Positions 15,485-25,512 are shown, counted from the first letter of the stretch. The stretch: DNA of 47,682 nucleotides from Candidatus Hydrogenedentota bacterium (GCA_903837785.1 CAILVY010000243.1:1-47682), one strand, 5' to 3'. The notes: a model not told the origin generated them from the letters alone. Translations and numbers: made by a program.

Positions 15485-18268
15485 CTACTCATCCTTCCGG
15501 CTGATGGATACCTGGGCGAACGGTTCACTTCGAATTTCGAGGGCCACACCCGTCTCCGTGTTTTGCAGGTCCGGGCAAGCGGCCTCCTTTCCGTCCACGA
15601 GAACACGATAGCGTCCGGGCGATAATCCCGCGATGCGAAGCGTCGTCAGATGGGCGTTCCCCGCCCGGTTTTCCAGGACGAACGTTGCGGAGCCCAGTTC
15701 GGAATCGATCCCGATTGCCTTGTCCCTGGCGAAACCGTCCCGATCCAGCGACAGGTGCAGCCGTTTCTCGCCAAGAACGGCGCTGAATCGCTGCCGGACC
15801 CCATCCTGAGGGACTATCGCGTACTTGTTCCCGTCCACCTTGAGTGCGCCCCCGAAAGCGAAGAGGCCAAAGAGCGGATCGTCAAAGAGAATTGTTCGCG
15901 CAGCCTCAATCCCGGCGACCAAGCCGTGATCGGCTTCGCCGCAAACAGGCCATGCGCCGCGCGGAAGGTTCTTCGTGGCGGGGTTCCATTCGTCGCCGAT
16001 GGACCGTGGCTGGAATCCCCAGCTCATCGCGCCGTCATGCAGTGGGCCCGGCGTCCAGTAGCCGTAATTGGAGGCGGGATCGCCCGTGTTCATCAGGGCC
16101 CAACTGCTGAGCAGCGAGGCATACCCCAGACGAAGGTTTTCCGCGGGCGACCTGTCAAAGTGCAGTGCATAATCCAGGACCGCCCAGCCGCCCATCGGCG
16201 ACATGTAGCTGAGGGTGTAGCTGGCGCTGCCGCAGCCCCGGAAATCGCTGCCGAGCGACCAGTAGTTCGTCTCCAGGACGCCGCGGCAGGCAAGGTTGGC
16301 CCAATGCTGCCGCAGGAGGAAGTCCTCGTGCCGCTTCAGGTCGATTTCAGGATGCGAGAACGACGTGTTCTTGTTGCGGTCTCTCCAGAGCTCCGTATCC
16401 GGCCGGAGTGGAACCTGAAGCGCGTACTTGGCCGCCGCATAGGTCGATTCGTAGGCCGTGGAATCGATGGGCATCTCGGAAGCGAAGGGGAACGGGTTGT
16501 CATAAATGAAATACTTGACCTTCTTTTCCCACTCGCTCCGCAGAAGCGCCGCATGGCCGTGTTTCCCTTCGGCCTCCAGCGCCGCGATGAGGGGAAGCAG
16601 GTACTTCTCATGAAAATTACCCACCGTGTACTGCCAGTAGACCCAACCCGTGAAGGACCAGCCTCCCTCCATGCGAATGCCGGCCGGTACTTCAAAATAG
16701 GCGCGGGCCGTGCCAAAGGCACGTTCGAGGTAGCCGGCCGCATCGAGTTCCTTCATCAGTCCCGGATTCTGTTTCGCGATGCGATAGAGATCGAAATACA
16801 GGGCGAAATAGGTTGTGTAATCAAACGTGCGCCACATGTGGCAGGCACTCGGCCCGCCGGGCCGGCTGATCCCCCCGCTGAGCGGGTCACGGTCAGTAAA
16901 GCGGTTCTGACGCCATGAATCGGTGCCATAAATGCCGTAAGGATAGGGGGTCTCCGAGTCCGTGCGCTGGTGTTTGCCCCAGACGAAGTGCTTGACGAAA
17001 TACTCCAGCGACGCAATCTCCGCAGGGTCCGGGAACGCAACATTCTTCTCCGCGACAAGCAGGCATTTGCTGTTGGAGGGATCGTCTGAGCCGCTTACCG
17101 CGTATATATCCTGTCCGCCCGGATTCTCCGGCCCCAGGAGGTTCGTTCCTTCCGGCATCCGGCGATCCCACAGGCTGTAGAGGCCGTCGTACCACTTCGA
17201 CGGATCGCGATGCTGCTGCTTGTTCACGATGAAGTCGGCCCGCTTCCTGATCAGCGTTTCCAGCGCTTCGGTGACAAAGAACTCGAGCGTGAGCGAGCGC
17301 TCCCCTGCATAGCGCACAGTCAGGAGATTCTCTCCCAACCGCTCGAACGTGACCCGATAAATCCGGGTGTCGGGAATCGGCGACGGCAGCGGCTCCAGCG
17401 TGGTCTGCGCCGGGAATTCGGGCTCGATTGCGTCGATAGGGTGGACGGTTCCAAGCGAGAACCGGGCCTCCAGGCCCCGCGGAACGACCATGCCCGGCAC
17501 GACATGGAGGTCCACACCGCCACTTTGCCGCAGCAGTTGCCGTATCGCGTCATAGGACTCGGCCCAATGGAAAGTGAATGCATGATGCGCCTCTTGCCCG
17601 GGTTGCAGGAGACAACTGGTGCGGGGCTGGCGCCAGGTCCCGTCTGTGCTTGTCTCGGTGGCAGCCTTTGAGTGGATGTAGACGCAGTATTGCCCTTTGC
17701 CGAAAGCATAATCCGTTGCCGAGGAGGTGAAGTATTCGAGGTGGGTCCGGCCTTCGGGCAGCATGAGCAGGAATGGCCCGCTGCCCCTTGACGGCATCCA
17801 GAAGATAAACGACCCATGCCCTTCAATGAAGGCATGCCTGAACAGGCGCCGATTGAACGTCTCGTCCGGGTTCCATGTGTAGTCGGTGTTCATGGGCAAC
17901 GGCAGGCCGAGGCTGCCGATTTCGATCGCCTCCCTGCCGGAATTCGCGACCGTGATGTCCCAGCGCAGTTGCTGTTCCGTCAGTTGAAACGAAGAGCGGA
18001 TGGAGCAATCGTCTTCCGCCGCTTCCCGCCACGACCCGTTGCCGGAACGCAGGCGCACCCGCACCGCCCCCAGCACCTGGCCCTCGCGGAGAAACTCGAT
18101 ATCCTCGGATTGGCCGGCGTTGCGAAGGCTACTGATGAAGCCTGTCCTCTTGTCAACGACGGCTTTGAACGCGCTGCCTGCATGGCTTGGTCCGGAGGCC
18201 AAGGACGATGTTGCGAAGAGGCCGGCGAGGAGCAGCGCCCCCACGGCGAATCGCGTGATGCCCTTCAT
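15485..18268 (-). CDS. Large exported DUF5695-type protein, putative glycan-active
   Basis: A 927-residue protein with a signal peptide (residues about 1-24). The N-terminal beta-sandwich starts with FKAVVDKRTGFISSLR, and the central part carries NPDETFNRRLFRHAFIEGHGSFIFW, features I associate with the DUF5695 family of polysaccharide loci. The C-terminal half (about 400-830) is helical, Trp/Tyr-rich and resembles an alpha/alpha toroid, as in many glycoside hydrolases and lyases. The ribosome-binding site AGGGAAG lies in the 12-bp gap after the GH95-like stop, so the two are translated together. The reaction is unknown; the family name is from memory and should be checked with an HMM search. 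Confidence 0.65.
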   Translation of the reverse strand: MKGITRFAVGALLLAGLFATSSLASGPSHAGSAFKAVVDKRTGFISSLRNAGQSEDIEFLREGQVLGAVRVRLRSGNGSWREAAEDDCSIRSSFQLTEQQLRWDITVANSGREAIEIGSLGLPLPMNTDYTWNPDETFNRRLFRHAFIEGHGSFIFWMPSRGSGPFLLMLPEGRTHLEYFTSSATDYAFGKGQYCVYIHSKAATETSTDGTWRQPRTSCLLQPGQEAHHAFTFHWAESYDAIRQLLRQSGGVDLHVVPGMVVPRGLEARFSLGTVHPIDAIEPEFPAQTTLEPLPSPIPDTRIYRVTFERLGENLLTVRYAGERSLTLEFFVTEALETLIRKRADFIVNKQQHRDPSKWYDGLYSLWDRRMPEGTNLLGPENPGGQDIYAVSGSDDPSNSKCLLVAEKNVAFPDPAEIASLEYFVKHFVWGKHQRTDSETPYPYGIYGTDSWRQNRFTDRDPLSGGISRPGGPSACHMWRTFDYTTYFALYFDLYRIAKQNPGLMKELDAAGYLERAFGTARAYFEVPAGIRMEGGWSFTGWVYWQYTVGNFHEKYLLPLIAALEAEGKHGHAALLRSEWEKKVKYFIYDNPFPFASEMPIDSTAYESTYAAAKYALQVPLRPDTELWRDRNKNTSFSHPEIDLKRHEDFLLRQHWANLACRGVLETNYWSLGSDFRGCGSASYTLSYMSPMGGWAVLDYALHFDRSPAENLRLGYASLLSSWALMNTGDPASNYGYWTPGPLHDGAMSWGFQPRSIGDEWNPATKNLPRGAWPVCGEADHGLVAGIEAARTILFDDPLFGLFAFGGALKVDGNKYAIVPQDGVRQRFSAVLGEKRLHLSLDRDGFARDKAIGIDSELGSATFVLENRAGNAHLTTLRIAGLSPGRYRVLVDGKEAACPDLQNTETGVALEIRSEPFAQVSISRKDE

Positions 18269-18280
18269 GCGAGTCTTCCC

Positions 18281-20860
18281 TCACTTTTCGACGAAGAACC
18301 CCTTGCCAAGACCGAGTGTTCTCCTGCCGTTGAGCACTTTCGGCTCTTGGTTTGGCTCCGACGAATACACGGTTTTCGCCGCCTCGCCCGGCGGACTGTC
18401 CTGGCGGCGCACAACGTATTCCGTTCCTGGCCGCGTCTCGAAGGCGACGACGTCACCCGGCTCAATCGTGGTTTCAAGCACCTCGCCCGCTGGCAATGTC
18501 GCCGCGGCGGCCGCGTGGCCGGGCCATGGATTCTGAAGGCGGCATTTGCCCCCGAGGCGGCTCTGGATCCCGACCTGCCCGACGGAGCCGTTCCGGCGTT
18601 CGGAAGCGACAAGAAATCCGCCGCGCGCCAGAAGCTTGAAGGCTAGGGGCGCGTCCCGCCACTCGGAAGGAATGGCGGGAAAGACGCGTATCTTGCCTTC
18701 ATTGCTCTGGAGCAGCATCTCCTGCATGGCGGTGCCGCAGATGCTTATGGTTTCCATGCCGCACTGGAAGAAGTCCCGCCACTTGAGCTGCGGATGCCCG
18801 GAACCCCCGAGGAGATTGACCTGCAACTTCACGTTGTACAGGTCGGAGGGGTAACCCCGGCAGTTGAAAAACAGGCCCTGCGGAAAGTACTGCATTTCCG
18901 AGATGCCGTCCTTGAGCAACTTCAGCGCCTCGTCCCCGTCGCCCATCCTGGCCGCGATAATCGGCACAGGGTGATGCGAGTACATGGAGCCCTTCAGCGA
19001 CCGGATCAGATTCATGGCCGCCTTGCCGAACGGCGTGCCCGCATCGTCGATGCCGATGATTCCTTCCGGAAACGCGATGGATCCCCCGACGGACCAGTCG
19101 CGCGCGCTGTACTTCCCCGCCTCGTCACATGCCGCGATGACCGGACCCTCGACATCCCTCTCCTCGATCAGTCTGCGTTCCCAGAGGTGGTCCAGGACGT
19201 TGCGCCACTTGAGAATCAGCTTCCTGTCCCGATCGAGGATGGTTGCCGCGCGTATGCAGGACGTGAAGAGCGCCTCGATGCAATTGCGATCGCTGAGGGG
19301 GTTGAGCGCCGGTCCGCGGCCGCCGCCGTCCTCAAAAACCGAGCCGCGAAACTCGAAACACCGCTTGTCGGAGTTCCAGGCAAGCTTGTCGAGGTAGAAG
19401 TTGGCGGCCTTTTTCATGAAGGGATACGCCTTCTCCGCCAGGAAACCCTTGTCGCCGGTGTACTCCCAGTACTCGAAGAAACGCAACGCGACCTGCGCGG
19501 CGGGCGTGAAGTTGCAGCGCATGTCGGCGCGCCGCGGATCGACCATGACTCCGTCGAAGTTGTGCATTTCCGCGAGAAGAATGGCGTCCTTCTTCCTGGG
19601 GACACCGCCCAGGGTGGTTGCCAGATCCGCCATGCCGGGCATCATTTCGAAGTAGGTGTTGAGATACGGAAGCATCAGATCGCAATCGTTGGCGGCGCAA
19701 AGCCCCCAATACTGCTGCTGCATATTCCAATGATGGGGCGTCATCCAGTTGATGACGTCGCGGTTCCAGCGCCACAGGCCGCCGTTGAAGACCACCGGGT
19801 ACTTGCCGCGCGACCCGATGCCCATGAGGTAGCGGCGCAGATAAAAGATGTTCTCGAGGTAGTCGTCCCCCAGTTTCAGGAAGGACCTTGCCCAGAACGA
19901 GGCAAACCAGGCATCCTTTTCAGCCTTCAATCGCTCGACGCCTTCGCCTTCCGCCTGGTCCAGCAGGGCGATGGCCCGGGCTTTCGGGTCGTCCGCTTCC
20001 GCCTTGGTGACGACGCTGACGAGCAGGGTGAACCTGGCCTCCTCCACCAGCGCTTCCGCCCGGTGGCTGTTTCTCCGAAAGCGTTCGCCCGTGCCGCCAA
20101 GCACGCGGCAGGCGACGGCAAAATTCATGCCGTCGCCCGTCTCTTCCAGGAGAAGATCCCGTCCTGCGACCGAGGCGTCCGTCTCGCCGATGCCCGCTTC
20201 GGGATTGCGCGAGAAGTTGCCGGAATACCAGCCGGCAAAGGCACGGCTGCCGAGGCGTTCGAGCGAAACACAAGCGAGCGACCGGCCGCCTTCGACGGTC
20301 TCCTTCCTGAACACGTTATCGCATTCGAGCACCCAGATGTTCTTGTCCTGAGCAAGCCACGACGAGACCTTCGCTTTCGAGAACCCCGTATTGGCGGAGA
20401 AACCCGCCTCTCCCCTGGCCAGTGAAAATCGGCCTTCAAAGTCGTTCAGGTGGTGAATCCAGCTGAAGACCGGCATGCCGAAATCCACTTTCACGCGCGC
20501 ACAATGACGCGGCGTTGCCATCGAGCCCCGGTTGTTTCCCGATTCCGGACGGGACCATATGTCGTTCTTGTTGATCTGGAATTCGACGCCCTCCGGAAGG
20601 CTCCAGATTAAGCCGCCCATGTCTCCATTGCCCAAGGGAAACCCCTCCGCCTCCAACTGCATCGGCTGCTGAAAGACAATGTCGTGCCGCGAAAGATAGG
20701 AGGCGTCGACCACGAAGGGGGCGCTCGACGTGGCGGCATCCGTGAGCTCAGAAGCCGGAATGACCCCAGGGGTGGAGGCCAGAACGACGACAAGGGCCAG
20801 GGCGCTCCTGCGGGCGCCCAACGGCTTCGCGGCACTGGCCATGAATGCAGAGACAGGCAT
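18281..20860 (-). CDS. Exported GH95-like (alpha-L-fucosidase family fold) glycoside hydrolase
   Basis: An 859-residue protein from the ATG at 20860 (GGGA upstream). It has a signal peptide (ALALVVVLASTPGVIPAS). The N-terminal beta domain has GFPLGNGDMGGLIW followed by FQINKNDIWS, the usual entry motif of GH95 relatives. A long (alpha/alpha)6 domain follows (about 330-720) with NGGLWRWNRDVINWMTPHHWNMQ and EMHNFDGVM, and then a C-terminal beta domain. GH95 enzymes remove alpha-1,2-fucose or galactose. This sequence is divergent, so the sugar specificity is not established. It is tightly coupled to the DUF5695 gene (12 bp). Confidence 0.7.
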   Translation of the reverse strand: MPVSAFMASAAKPLGARRSALALVVVLASTPGVIPASELTDAATSSAPFVVDASYLSRHDIVFQQPMQLEAEGFPLGNGDMGGLIWSLPEGVEFQINKNDIWSRPESGNNRGSMATPRHCARVKVDFGMPVFSWIHHLNDFEGRFSLARGEAGFSANTGFSKAKVSSWLAQDKNIWVLECDNVFRKETVEGGRSLACVSLERLGSRAFAGWYSGNFSRNPEAGIGETDASVAGRDLLLEETGDGMNFAVACRVLGGTGERFRRNSHRAEALVEEARFTLLVSVVTKAEADDPKARAIALLDQAEGEGVERLKAEKDAWFASFWARSFLKLGDDYLENIFYLRRYLMGIGSRGKYPVVFNGGLWRWNRDVINWMTPHHWNMQQQYWGLCAANDCDLMLPYLNTYFEMMPGMADLATTLGGVPRKKDAILLAEMHNFDGVMVDPRRADMRCNFTPAAQVALRFFEYWEYTGDKGFLAEKAYPFMKKAANFYLDKLAWNSDKRCFEFRGSVFEDGGGRGPALNPLSDRNCIEALFTSCIRAATILDRDRKLILKWRNVLDHLWERRLIEERDVEGPVIAACDEAGKYSARDWSVGGSIAFPEGIIGIDDAGTPFGKAAMNLIRSLKGSMYSHHPVPIIAARMGDGDEALKLLKDGISEMQYFPQGLFFNCRGYPSDLYNVKLQVNLLGGSGHPQLKWRDFFQCGMETISICGTAMQEMLLQSNEGKIRVFPAIPSEWRDAPLAFKLLARGGFLVASERRNGSVGQVGIQSRLGGKCRLQNPWPGHAAAAATLPAGEVLETTIEPGDVVAFETRPGTEYVVRRQDSPPGEAAKTVYSSEPNQEPKVLNGRRTLGLGKGFFVEK

Positions 20861-20949
20861 GGATTTCGTTCCCAATAGATGTATTGCCCGGGGCCGCGAG
20901 TATAACACGGCCGTACGGTTCCCGAAGCCGCCGCGGCCCCGCCCTGTTC

Positions 20950-23235
20950 TTATTCGCTCGTTCCCCAGTCCTTGTTGGGCTGATCACCCAGTTCCAGTTC
21001 GAGCACGCCTCCTGAAACAAGCTCTTTGTGATCGAGCCAGCATCGGCTGAAGGGCCGGCCATTCAGCGTTGCCGACTGAATATATCGCGGCCCCGGAGCG
21101 TTGTTCCGGGCTGCGATACTGAAGATCTTGTCCAAACCGTAAACCGGGTCTATGCGGATATCGACCCTGTCGAACAGCGGCGTGAAGACTTCGTAGCGGG
21201 TATCGCCGGGACATGCCTGATGGATGCCGGACGCGGCCAGCACATACCACGACGACATTTGGCCCACGTCATCATCGCCGCACAATCCGTACACATCGCT
21301 GCCATAGGCTTTTTCGCAAATGAAACGAACCCATTTCTGCGTCAGCCACGGCGCGCCCGCGCGATTGAAGAGGAACGGAACGAGATGGACGGGCTCGTTC
21401 GCATGGTTGTAGTAATCGTTCCATCGCGTGACATCAGGCGTGTTTTCAAAGAATGATTCGAGCAATGCGACGAACTGGTCTTTGCCGCCGAGAAGTGCAA
21501 TCAGCCCGGAAACATCATGCGGAACGAACCATCCCTGCTGAAACGCATTGCATTCGACACAGCCTTTTTCATCGAGACGCCCCTTGGGCTGCGGAAGGAA
21601 CCGCCCCCTGCCGTCTTTGGGCGCAAACCATCCGGTTTCAGGATTGAACAGAAGGCGATAGGCCTGGCTGCGTCCGCGGTACTTCTGTGCGTCTTCCTGT
21701 TTGCCAAGCGCCGTGGCCAGTTCCGACAGGCACCACTCATCCAAGCCCTGCTCAAACGTGTCGGAGACCTGGCCGGGTTTGTAGCCGAGCCGTCCGTTGC
21801 CGAAACGCTCGCACGTCTTGCGCGAAAGTTCGTAGGCCAGCGCCGCATCGAATCCGCGAAGCCCCTTCTTGTATGCGTCGGCAACAACCGTCACGGCGGG
21901 ATTTCCGTTCATGCAGCCGCTGTAGGCGTTCAGGAACTCCCAGCGTTCAAGGTAATTCCTCTCACTCTCGACGGCCAAATCCGACAGCGAGTTGATGGTG
22001 TCGGTGACAAGATGCGGTGCGACGAGGGTCATCAGCGGAAAGGCGCTCCGGTACACATCCCAGCCGCTGAAGATGGTCCGGCGGGTGTACTTTTTCGCCT
22101 TGTGCGCCTTGCCGTCGCCGCCGGGATACGCACCGTCCACATCGGCAAACGCCCGCGGGTCGAGCATGGCGTGATAGAGTGCCGTATAGAAGGCCGTGCG
22201 TTGCTCGTGGGTGCCGCCCTTGACCGTGATGCGCGACAACTCGCGTTGCCAAGTTTCGCGGGCGGAGTTTCGAACGCCGTCAAAATCCCAGCCCTTTATC
22301 TCGGCGCGCAGGTTTTTCCGGGCCCCGGATATGCTCACAAAAGAGATTCCGGCCTTCAGCAGAATCTGCTCGCCTGCCTGTGCCGGAAACTCGGCATAAA
22401 AACCCAAATGCTTGCCTTGCTGCTCGCGACAACCCGGCAGGACTTTGGCGCCTTCCATGGCCTTGAGGAAGCCTGCATCGAACTCCTGGTGATGCCGGGG
22501 GGTGCCTTCCGGGATCTCGACAGACCAGACGCCAAAATGTTCGAGCGGCCTGCTGAACTCAGCGTGAAAATAGACTGTGTAATTGGGATGCCCGTCCCCG
22601 TTGCCCCAGCCGCCGCCCTCGGCCGTACAACGCATCCACCCCTCAATCGCATTCCTGCCGGCCACCTTGACCGCCTGCAGGACCGAGGTGCCGCCCACGC
22701 GCCGGGCCAGGTCGATTTGAATCCGGGCGCATTCGTCCCGCGGATACGTGAAACGCAGAATGCCGCTGTGTGCTGCCGTGGTCAGCTCCGCGCGGATTTT
22801 GTAGTCCGTCAGCGTGACGGCATAATAACCCGCCGCCGCGGTCTCGTCCGCTTTGCGCGAGAGATAACCGCTTCCCGGTTTGCCCGGTTCGCCATAGCTC
22901 GTCTTCAACGGCCCGACGGCCGGCGTGACCAGAAAGTTGCCGAGGTCGCCGTACCAACCCACGCCGCTCATGTGGGTGAAGCTGAACCCCTGCAGGGTCG
23001 TGTGCTCCCAGTTGTATCCGGAACCGTTGTCACCTCCGGTCACCGAATCAGGGCTCAGTTGTACCAGGCCATAGGGTGTGGCCGCGCCGGGGAAGGTCTT
23101 GCCCTGGCTGCTTGTATTGCGGACGCTCGACTGCGTTACTGATCCGATGAATGGATTCACTTCGTCCGCCGGTTCAAGGGCGAACACGCTGACGCTTACG
23201 GCAAGAACAAGAGCGATACCCATCTGGCATTTCAT
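20950..23235 (-). CDS. Exported GH92 alpha-mannosidase-like enzyme
   Basis: A 761-residue protein with a signal peptide (residues 1-19) and a strong ribosome-binding site (GGGAGAAGAGG). GH92 landmarks are conserved throughout: EVNPFIGS, GKTFPGAATPYGLVQLSPD, FSFTHMSGVG, FSGWDVYRSAFPLMTL, then HANEPVHLVPFLFN with the presumed acid Glu614, and GDDDVGQMSSWYVLAASG with the Asp654-656 catalytic/calcium region. Length is normal for the family. GH92 enzymes are calcium-dependent exo-alpha-mannosidases, typically acting on alpha-1,2-, 1,3- or 1,6-mannose in N-glycans or yeast mannan. The linkage cannot be read here. Confidence 0.92.
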   Translation of the reverse strand: MKCQMGIALVLAVSVSVFALEPADEVNPFIGSVTQSSVRNTSSQGKTFPGAATPYGLVQLSPDSVTGGDNGSGYNWEHTTLQGFSFTHMSGVGWYGDLGNFLVTPAVGPLKTSYGEPGKPGSGYLSRKADETAAAGYYAVTLTDYKIRAELTTAAHSGILRFTYPRDECARIQIDLARRVGGTSVLQAVKVAGRNAIEGWMRCTAEGGGWGNGDGHPNYTVYFHAEFSRPLEHFGVWSVEIPEGTPRHHQEFDAGFLKAMEGAKVLPGCREQQGKHLGFYAEFPAQAGEQILLKAGISFVSISGARKNLRAEIKGWDFDGVRNSARETWQRELSRITVKGGTHEQRTAFYTALYHAMLDPRAFADVDGAYPGGDGKAHKAKKYTRRTIFSGWDVYRSAFPLMTLVAPHLVTDTINSLSDLAVESERNYLERWEFLNAYSGCMNGNPAVTVVADAYKKGLRGFDAALAYELSRKTCERFGNGRLGYKPGQVSDTFEQGLDEWCLSELATALGKQEDAQKYRGRSQAYRLLFNPETGWFAPKDGRGRFLPQPKGRLDEKGCVECNAFQQGWFVPHDVSGLIALLGGKDQFVALLESFFENTPDVTRWNDYYNHANEPVHLVPFLFNRAGAPWLTQKWVRFICEKAYGSDVYGLCGDDDVGQMSSWYVLAASGIHQACPGDTRYEVFTPLFDRVDIRIDPVYGLDKIFSIAARNNAPGPRYIQSATLNGRPFSRCWLDHKELVSGGVLELELGDQPNKDWGTSE

Positions 23236-23339
23236 GGTGGCCTCTTCTCCCGATGTGTCTGCAGATAATAGGGGCCGGAGCGCGGTTCTTTCCAGAATGC
23301 CCGCGCGGGGCTGTCTGGAGTCTGGCGGCTTCAGGCGGG

Positions 23340-24143
23340 TCAGTTCTTGTTCGCCGTATTGGCGCCGGGCACATCGGGGCTTTCAACCACGGGGGAAGGC
23401 AGCTCTGCGCCCTTCAAGACAAATTCGACTGCTTTCCCGTTCGCCGGCGGTTTGCCCTTGATTAGCCACAGGTTGATGTGAACCCGCAATCCTTCGCTCT
23501 CTGTGGGATTGTCACCGCCCCTGTAGGTCCATTCCTGGAGCAAGAGCCGCTTCCCGCGCGGTTCTTTGCGGTGGCCTCGAAAACTCTTGAAGTGTATCGA
23601 GCCGGGCTCCCAATCGAAATAATGGGTTGATCGGGCGCGTCTGGACTTCGCCTCAAAGCGGAGCATGTTTCCTGACGCATGATAGGGCTGCACCACGTAC
23701 TGTGCGTTGTTTCCGGAGGACTTGCCCCATCGGGAGAATTCGATATCCACCTCGTGGCTGTCATCCTTGTACAGGAACGGCGACGCCACGACATATTTGT
23801 CCAGACGGTCGATGCGGCTGGCCACGTAGAACCGGTGCACGCCGTGACGTGTTGGAAGGAGACTCGTGACCTCCGCACAATGCCAGACCCCGTCAATCTT
23901 CCGTATCTTCAAATGCAGTCCGTCCTTGTCCACCCAAACGCTTTCGGGGCTGTCCGACCAGTGATTCGGCCCCGGGCCGCCCGTTCCCGAACGGACATTC
24001 CACTCCAGTCCTGCGAAGGTGAGGGTTCGCGCGTGAGCCGGATTCGGGCACAGGGCCAGAACCAAGCCGCACAAGAGAACATGCCAACACACCTGCCTGT
24101 ACTTCTCCGGCCTTTGCGGACGCACTGCGTTTCCTGAACACAT
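23340..24143 (-). CDS. Exported GH16-like jelly-roll glycoside hydrolase
   Basis: A 267-residue protein. The ATG at 24143 is preceded by AAAGGAG with ideal spacing; an in-frame GTG five codons earlier lies before that site and is unlikely. The signal peptide ends near CPNPAHA (residue 38). The body is concanavalin-like: LEWNVRSGTGGPGPNHWS, GLHLKIRK, FYVASRID and the motif EVDIEFSRWG, giving Glu131, Asp133 and Glu135 in the E-x-D-x-E arrangement of GH16. It would cleave a beta-1,3 or beta-1,4 glucan or galactan. Overall divergence leaves the substrate open. Confidence 0.7.
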   Translation of the reverse strand: MCSGNAVRPQRPEKYRQVCWHVLLCGLVLALCPNPAHARTLTFAGLEWNVRSGTGGPGPNHWSDSPESVWVDKDGLHLKIRKIDGVWHCAEVTSLLPTRHGVHRFYVASRIDRLDKYVVASPFLYKDDSHEVDIEFSRWGKSSGNNAQYVVQPYHASGNMLRFEAKSRRARSTHYFDWEPGSIHFKSFRGHRKEPRGKRLLLQEWTYRGGDNPTESEGLRVHINLWLIKGKPPANGKAVEFVLKGAELPSPVVESPDVPGANTANKN

Positions 24144-24246
24144 GGAAACTCCTTTCACAAGCTTTTATTCGGCGGCGAATGGCGCCTGTTTGTGGGACGC
24201 ACGCATCTGGGAAGCGTATTCCCGCCAAGGCCAAAGTGTCCGGTCA

Positions 24247-25512
24247 TTACTCAAGCGAAGTGCCCTGCATCCCGGAGCCTTCGAGTGCGGCCTGGAGACG
24301 GTTGCTGACCTCCCGCCGAAGACGGGTGGATTCCCCAGCGTCCCGGGGCTTGCCGGTCATGACGAAGACATACGCCAGCTGCCGGGCCGGGTCGCCGTCG
24401 CCATAGATCGTATCCACCCCCGCGTGTCCAAAGAGGGTCGGTGACGTGGAATCGCCAAAACCGAACCAATGACCGGCGGGGCACTTTGGGGCGGTTCCGC
24501 GAACGAGCCAGCCCAGGCCCCAGGACTCATGGACCGGATCACGGCCCTTTGCAGTGGCCTCCGCAATTTGACCCGCATACTGAACCGACAGCATCTCCTT
24601 CAACGCATCGGCGTTCAGGAGCCTTCTGCCCTGCCATACGCCCCCGCCAACGATAAGGTTGAGCACGCGCAGCATGTCGTCCACGGTCCCGAAGCAACCG
24701 CCTGCCGGATGACCGGCCAGTCCGGATTTCGCGACATTGGAGAAGTAAGGCGGGAGCGCTGCGGCAGGATGTGTCGGCACGGGTTCCGCGAAGCTCAGTG
24801 TTTGTGCACCGATGGGCTCGAAGAGGCGTTCCCGGCAGATCACGTTCCAAGGCTTCATTCCGGACACGCGCCGCACCGCTTCCGCCACGACGAACATTCC
24901 GGAAACGCCGTGATATGCGGTCCGGCTCCCGGCCGGCCATTCCATGGCGGCGGCACAAAGCGTCTTCAGGAACTCGCGCCATTGTTCTTCGGTCAATGCG
25001 GGACCGCCTCCGGCCGACGGAATGCCCGCGGAATGGGTAAGCAGGTGGCGCAGCGTTATGGAATCCTTGCCGCCGCCCGTAAATTCCGGCACGTAGGTGG
25101 ATACGGGCACGTCGTAATCGATCAGCCCGTCCTGATGCGCCATTACCGCGACCGTGGCGGAGATGCCCTTTGAAAACGAGAACAACGGGTTTGCGACGGA
25201 CGGAGTGAAGGGACGGTCCGTTCCGTCGAGGTCGCGATAGCAGCCGCAGTAGTGTTCCACAAACTTCCGGCCGCGGCGGGTCGCCACGAGGGCCGCTCCC
25301 GGTATGGAGCCGGCCTGCACTTCGCGGTCAATGAACTTCAGGGCTTTCGCGAGCTTCGCGGGGTCCACGTGGACGCTGGCGGGTTCAATGGCCGGAAAGG
25401 ACTCCCCGTTCGCGGCAAGAGGAGCGTGCGTCCTGCCAACGCATCCCGCCGCCGTCCCGGCGGCGGCCGTCAAGACCAGCTTCAGGAACTCTCTACGTTC
25501 GATGGTGGCCAT
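24247..25512 (-). CDS. Tat/lipoprotein serine hydrolase of the beta-lactamase (class C) fold
   Basis: A 421-residue protein starting at 25512 (AAGGA upstream); the open frame continues to 25755 without signal features. The N-terminus combines a twin-arginine-like ERREFLKL motif with a lipobox, TAAGC (Cys24). Catalytic features are SFSK (Ser112-Lys115), YHG (Tyr200) and HAG in GHAGVD near the C-terminus, in place of KTG. These define the serine hydrolase family PF00144 (esterases, D-Ala carboxypeptidase-like enzymes and EstB types). Antibiotic resistance is not implied. In this setting a glycan or peptidoglycan ester/amide hydrolase is plausible. Confidence 0.88.
   Translation of the reverse strand: MATIERREFLKLVLTAAAGTAAGCVGRTHAPLAANGESFPAIEPASVHVDPAKLAKALKFIDREVQAGSIPGAALVATRRGRKFVEHYCGCYRDLDGTDRPFTPSVANPLFSFSKGISATVAVMAHQDGLIDYDVPVSTYVPEFTGGGKDSITLRHLLTHSAGIPSAGGGPALTEEQWREFLKTLCAAAMEWPAGSRTAYHGVSGMFVVAEAVRRVSGMKPWNVICRERLFEPIGAQTLSFAEPVPTHPAAALPPYFSNVAKSGLAGHPAGGCFGTVDDMLRVLNLIVGGGVWQGRRLLNADALKEMLSVQYAGQIAEATAKGRDPVHESWGLGWLVRGTAPKCPAGHWFGFGDSTSPTLFGHAGVDTIYGDGDPARQLAYVFVMTGKPRDAGESTRLRREVSNRLQAALEGSGMQGTSLE

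Noticed and set aside
18794..20425. 543-codon + strand frame
   Set aside because: Mirror frame of the GH95-like gene, which has clear family motifs on the opposite strand.
21517..23142. 541-codon + strand frame
   Set aside because: Antisense to the well-supported GH92 gene; composition is typical of a shadow frame.
24247..25512. Beta-lactamase resistance gene
   Set aside because: The SxxK/Tyr/HxG pattern belongs to the broad serine hydrolase family, and the closest motif forms are esterase-like; resistance cannot be inferred.
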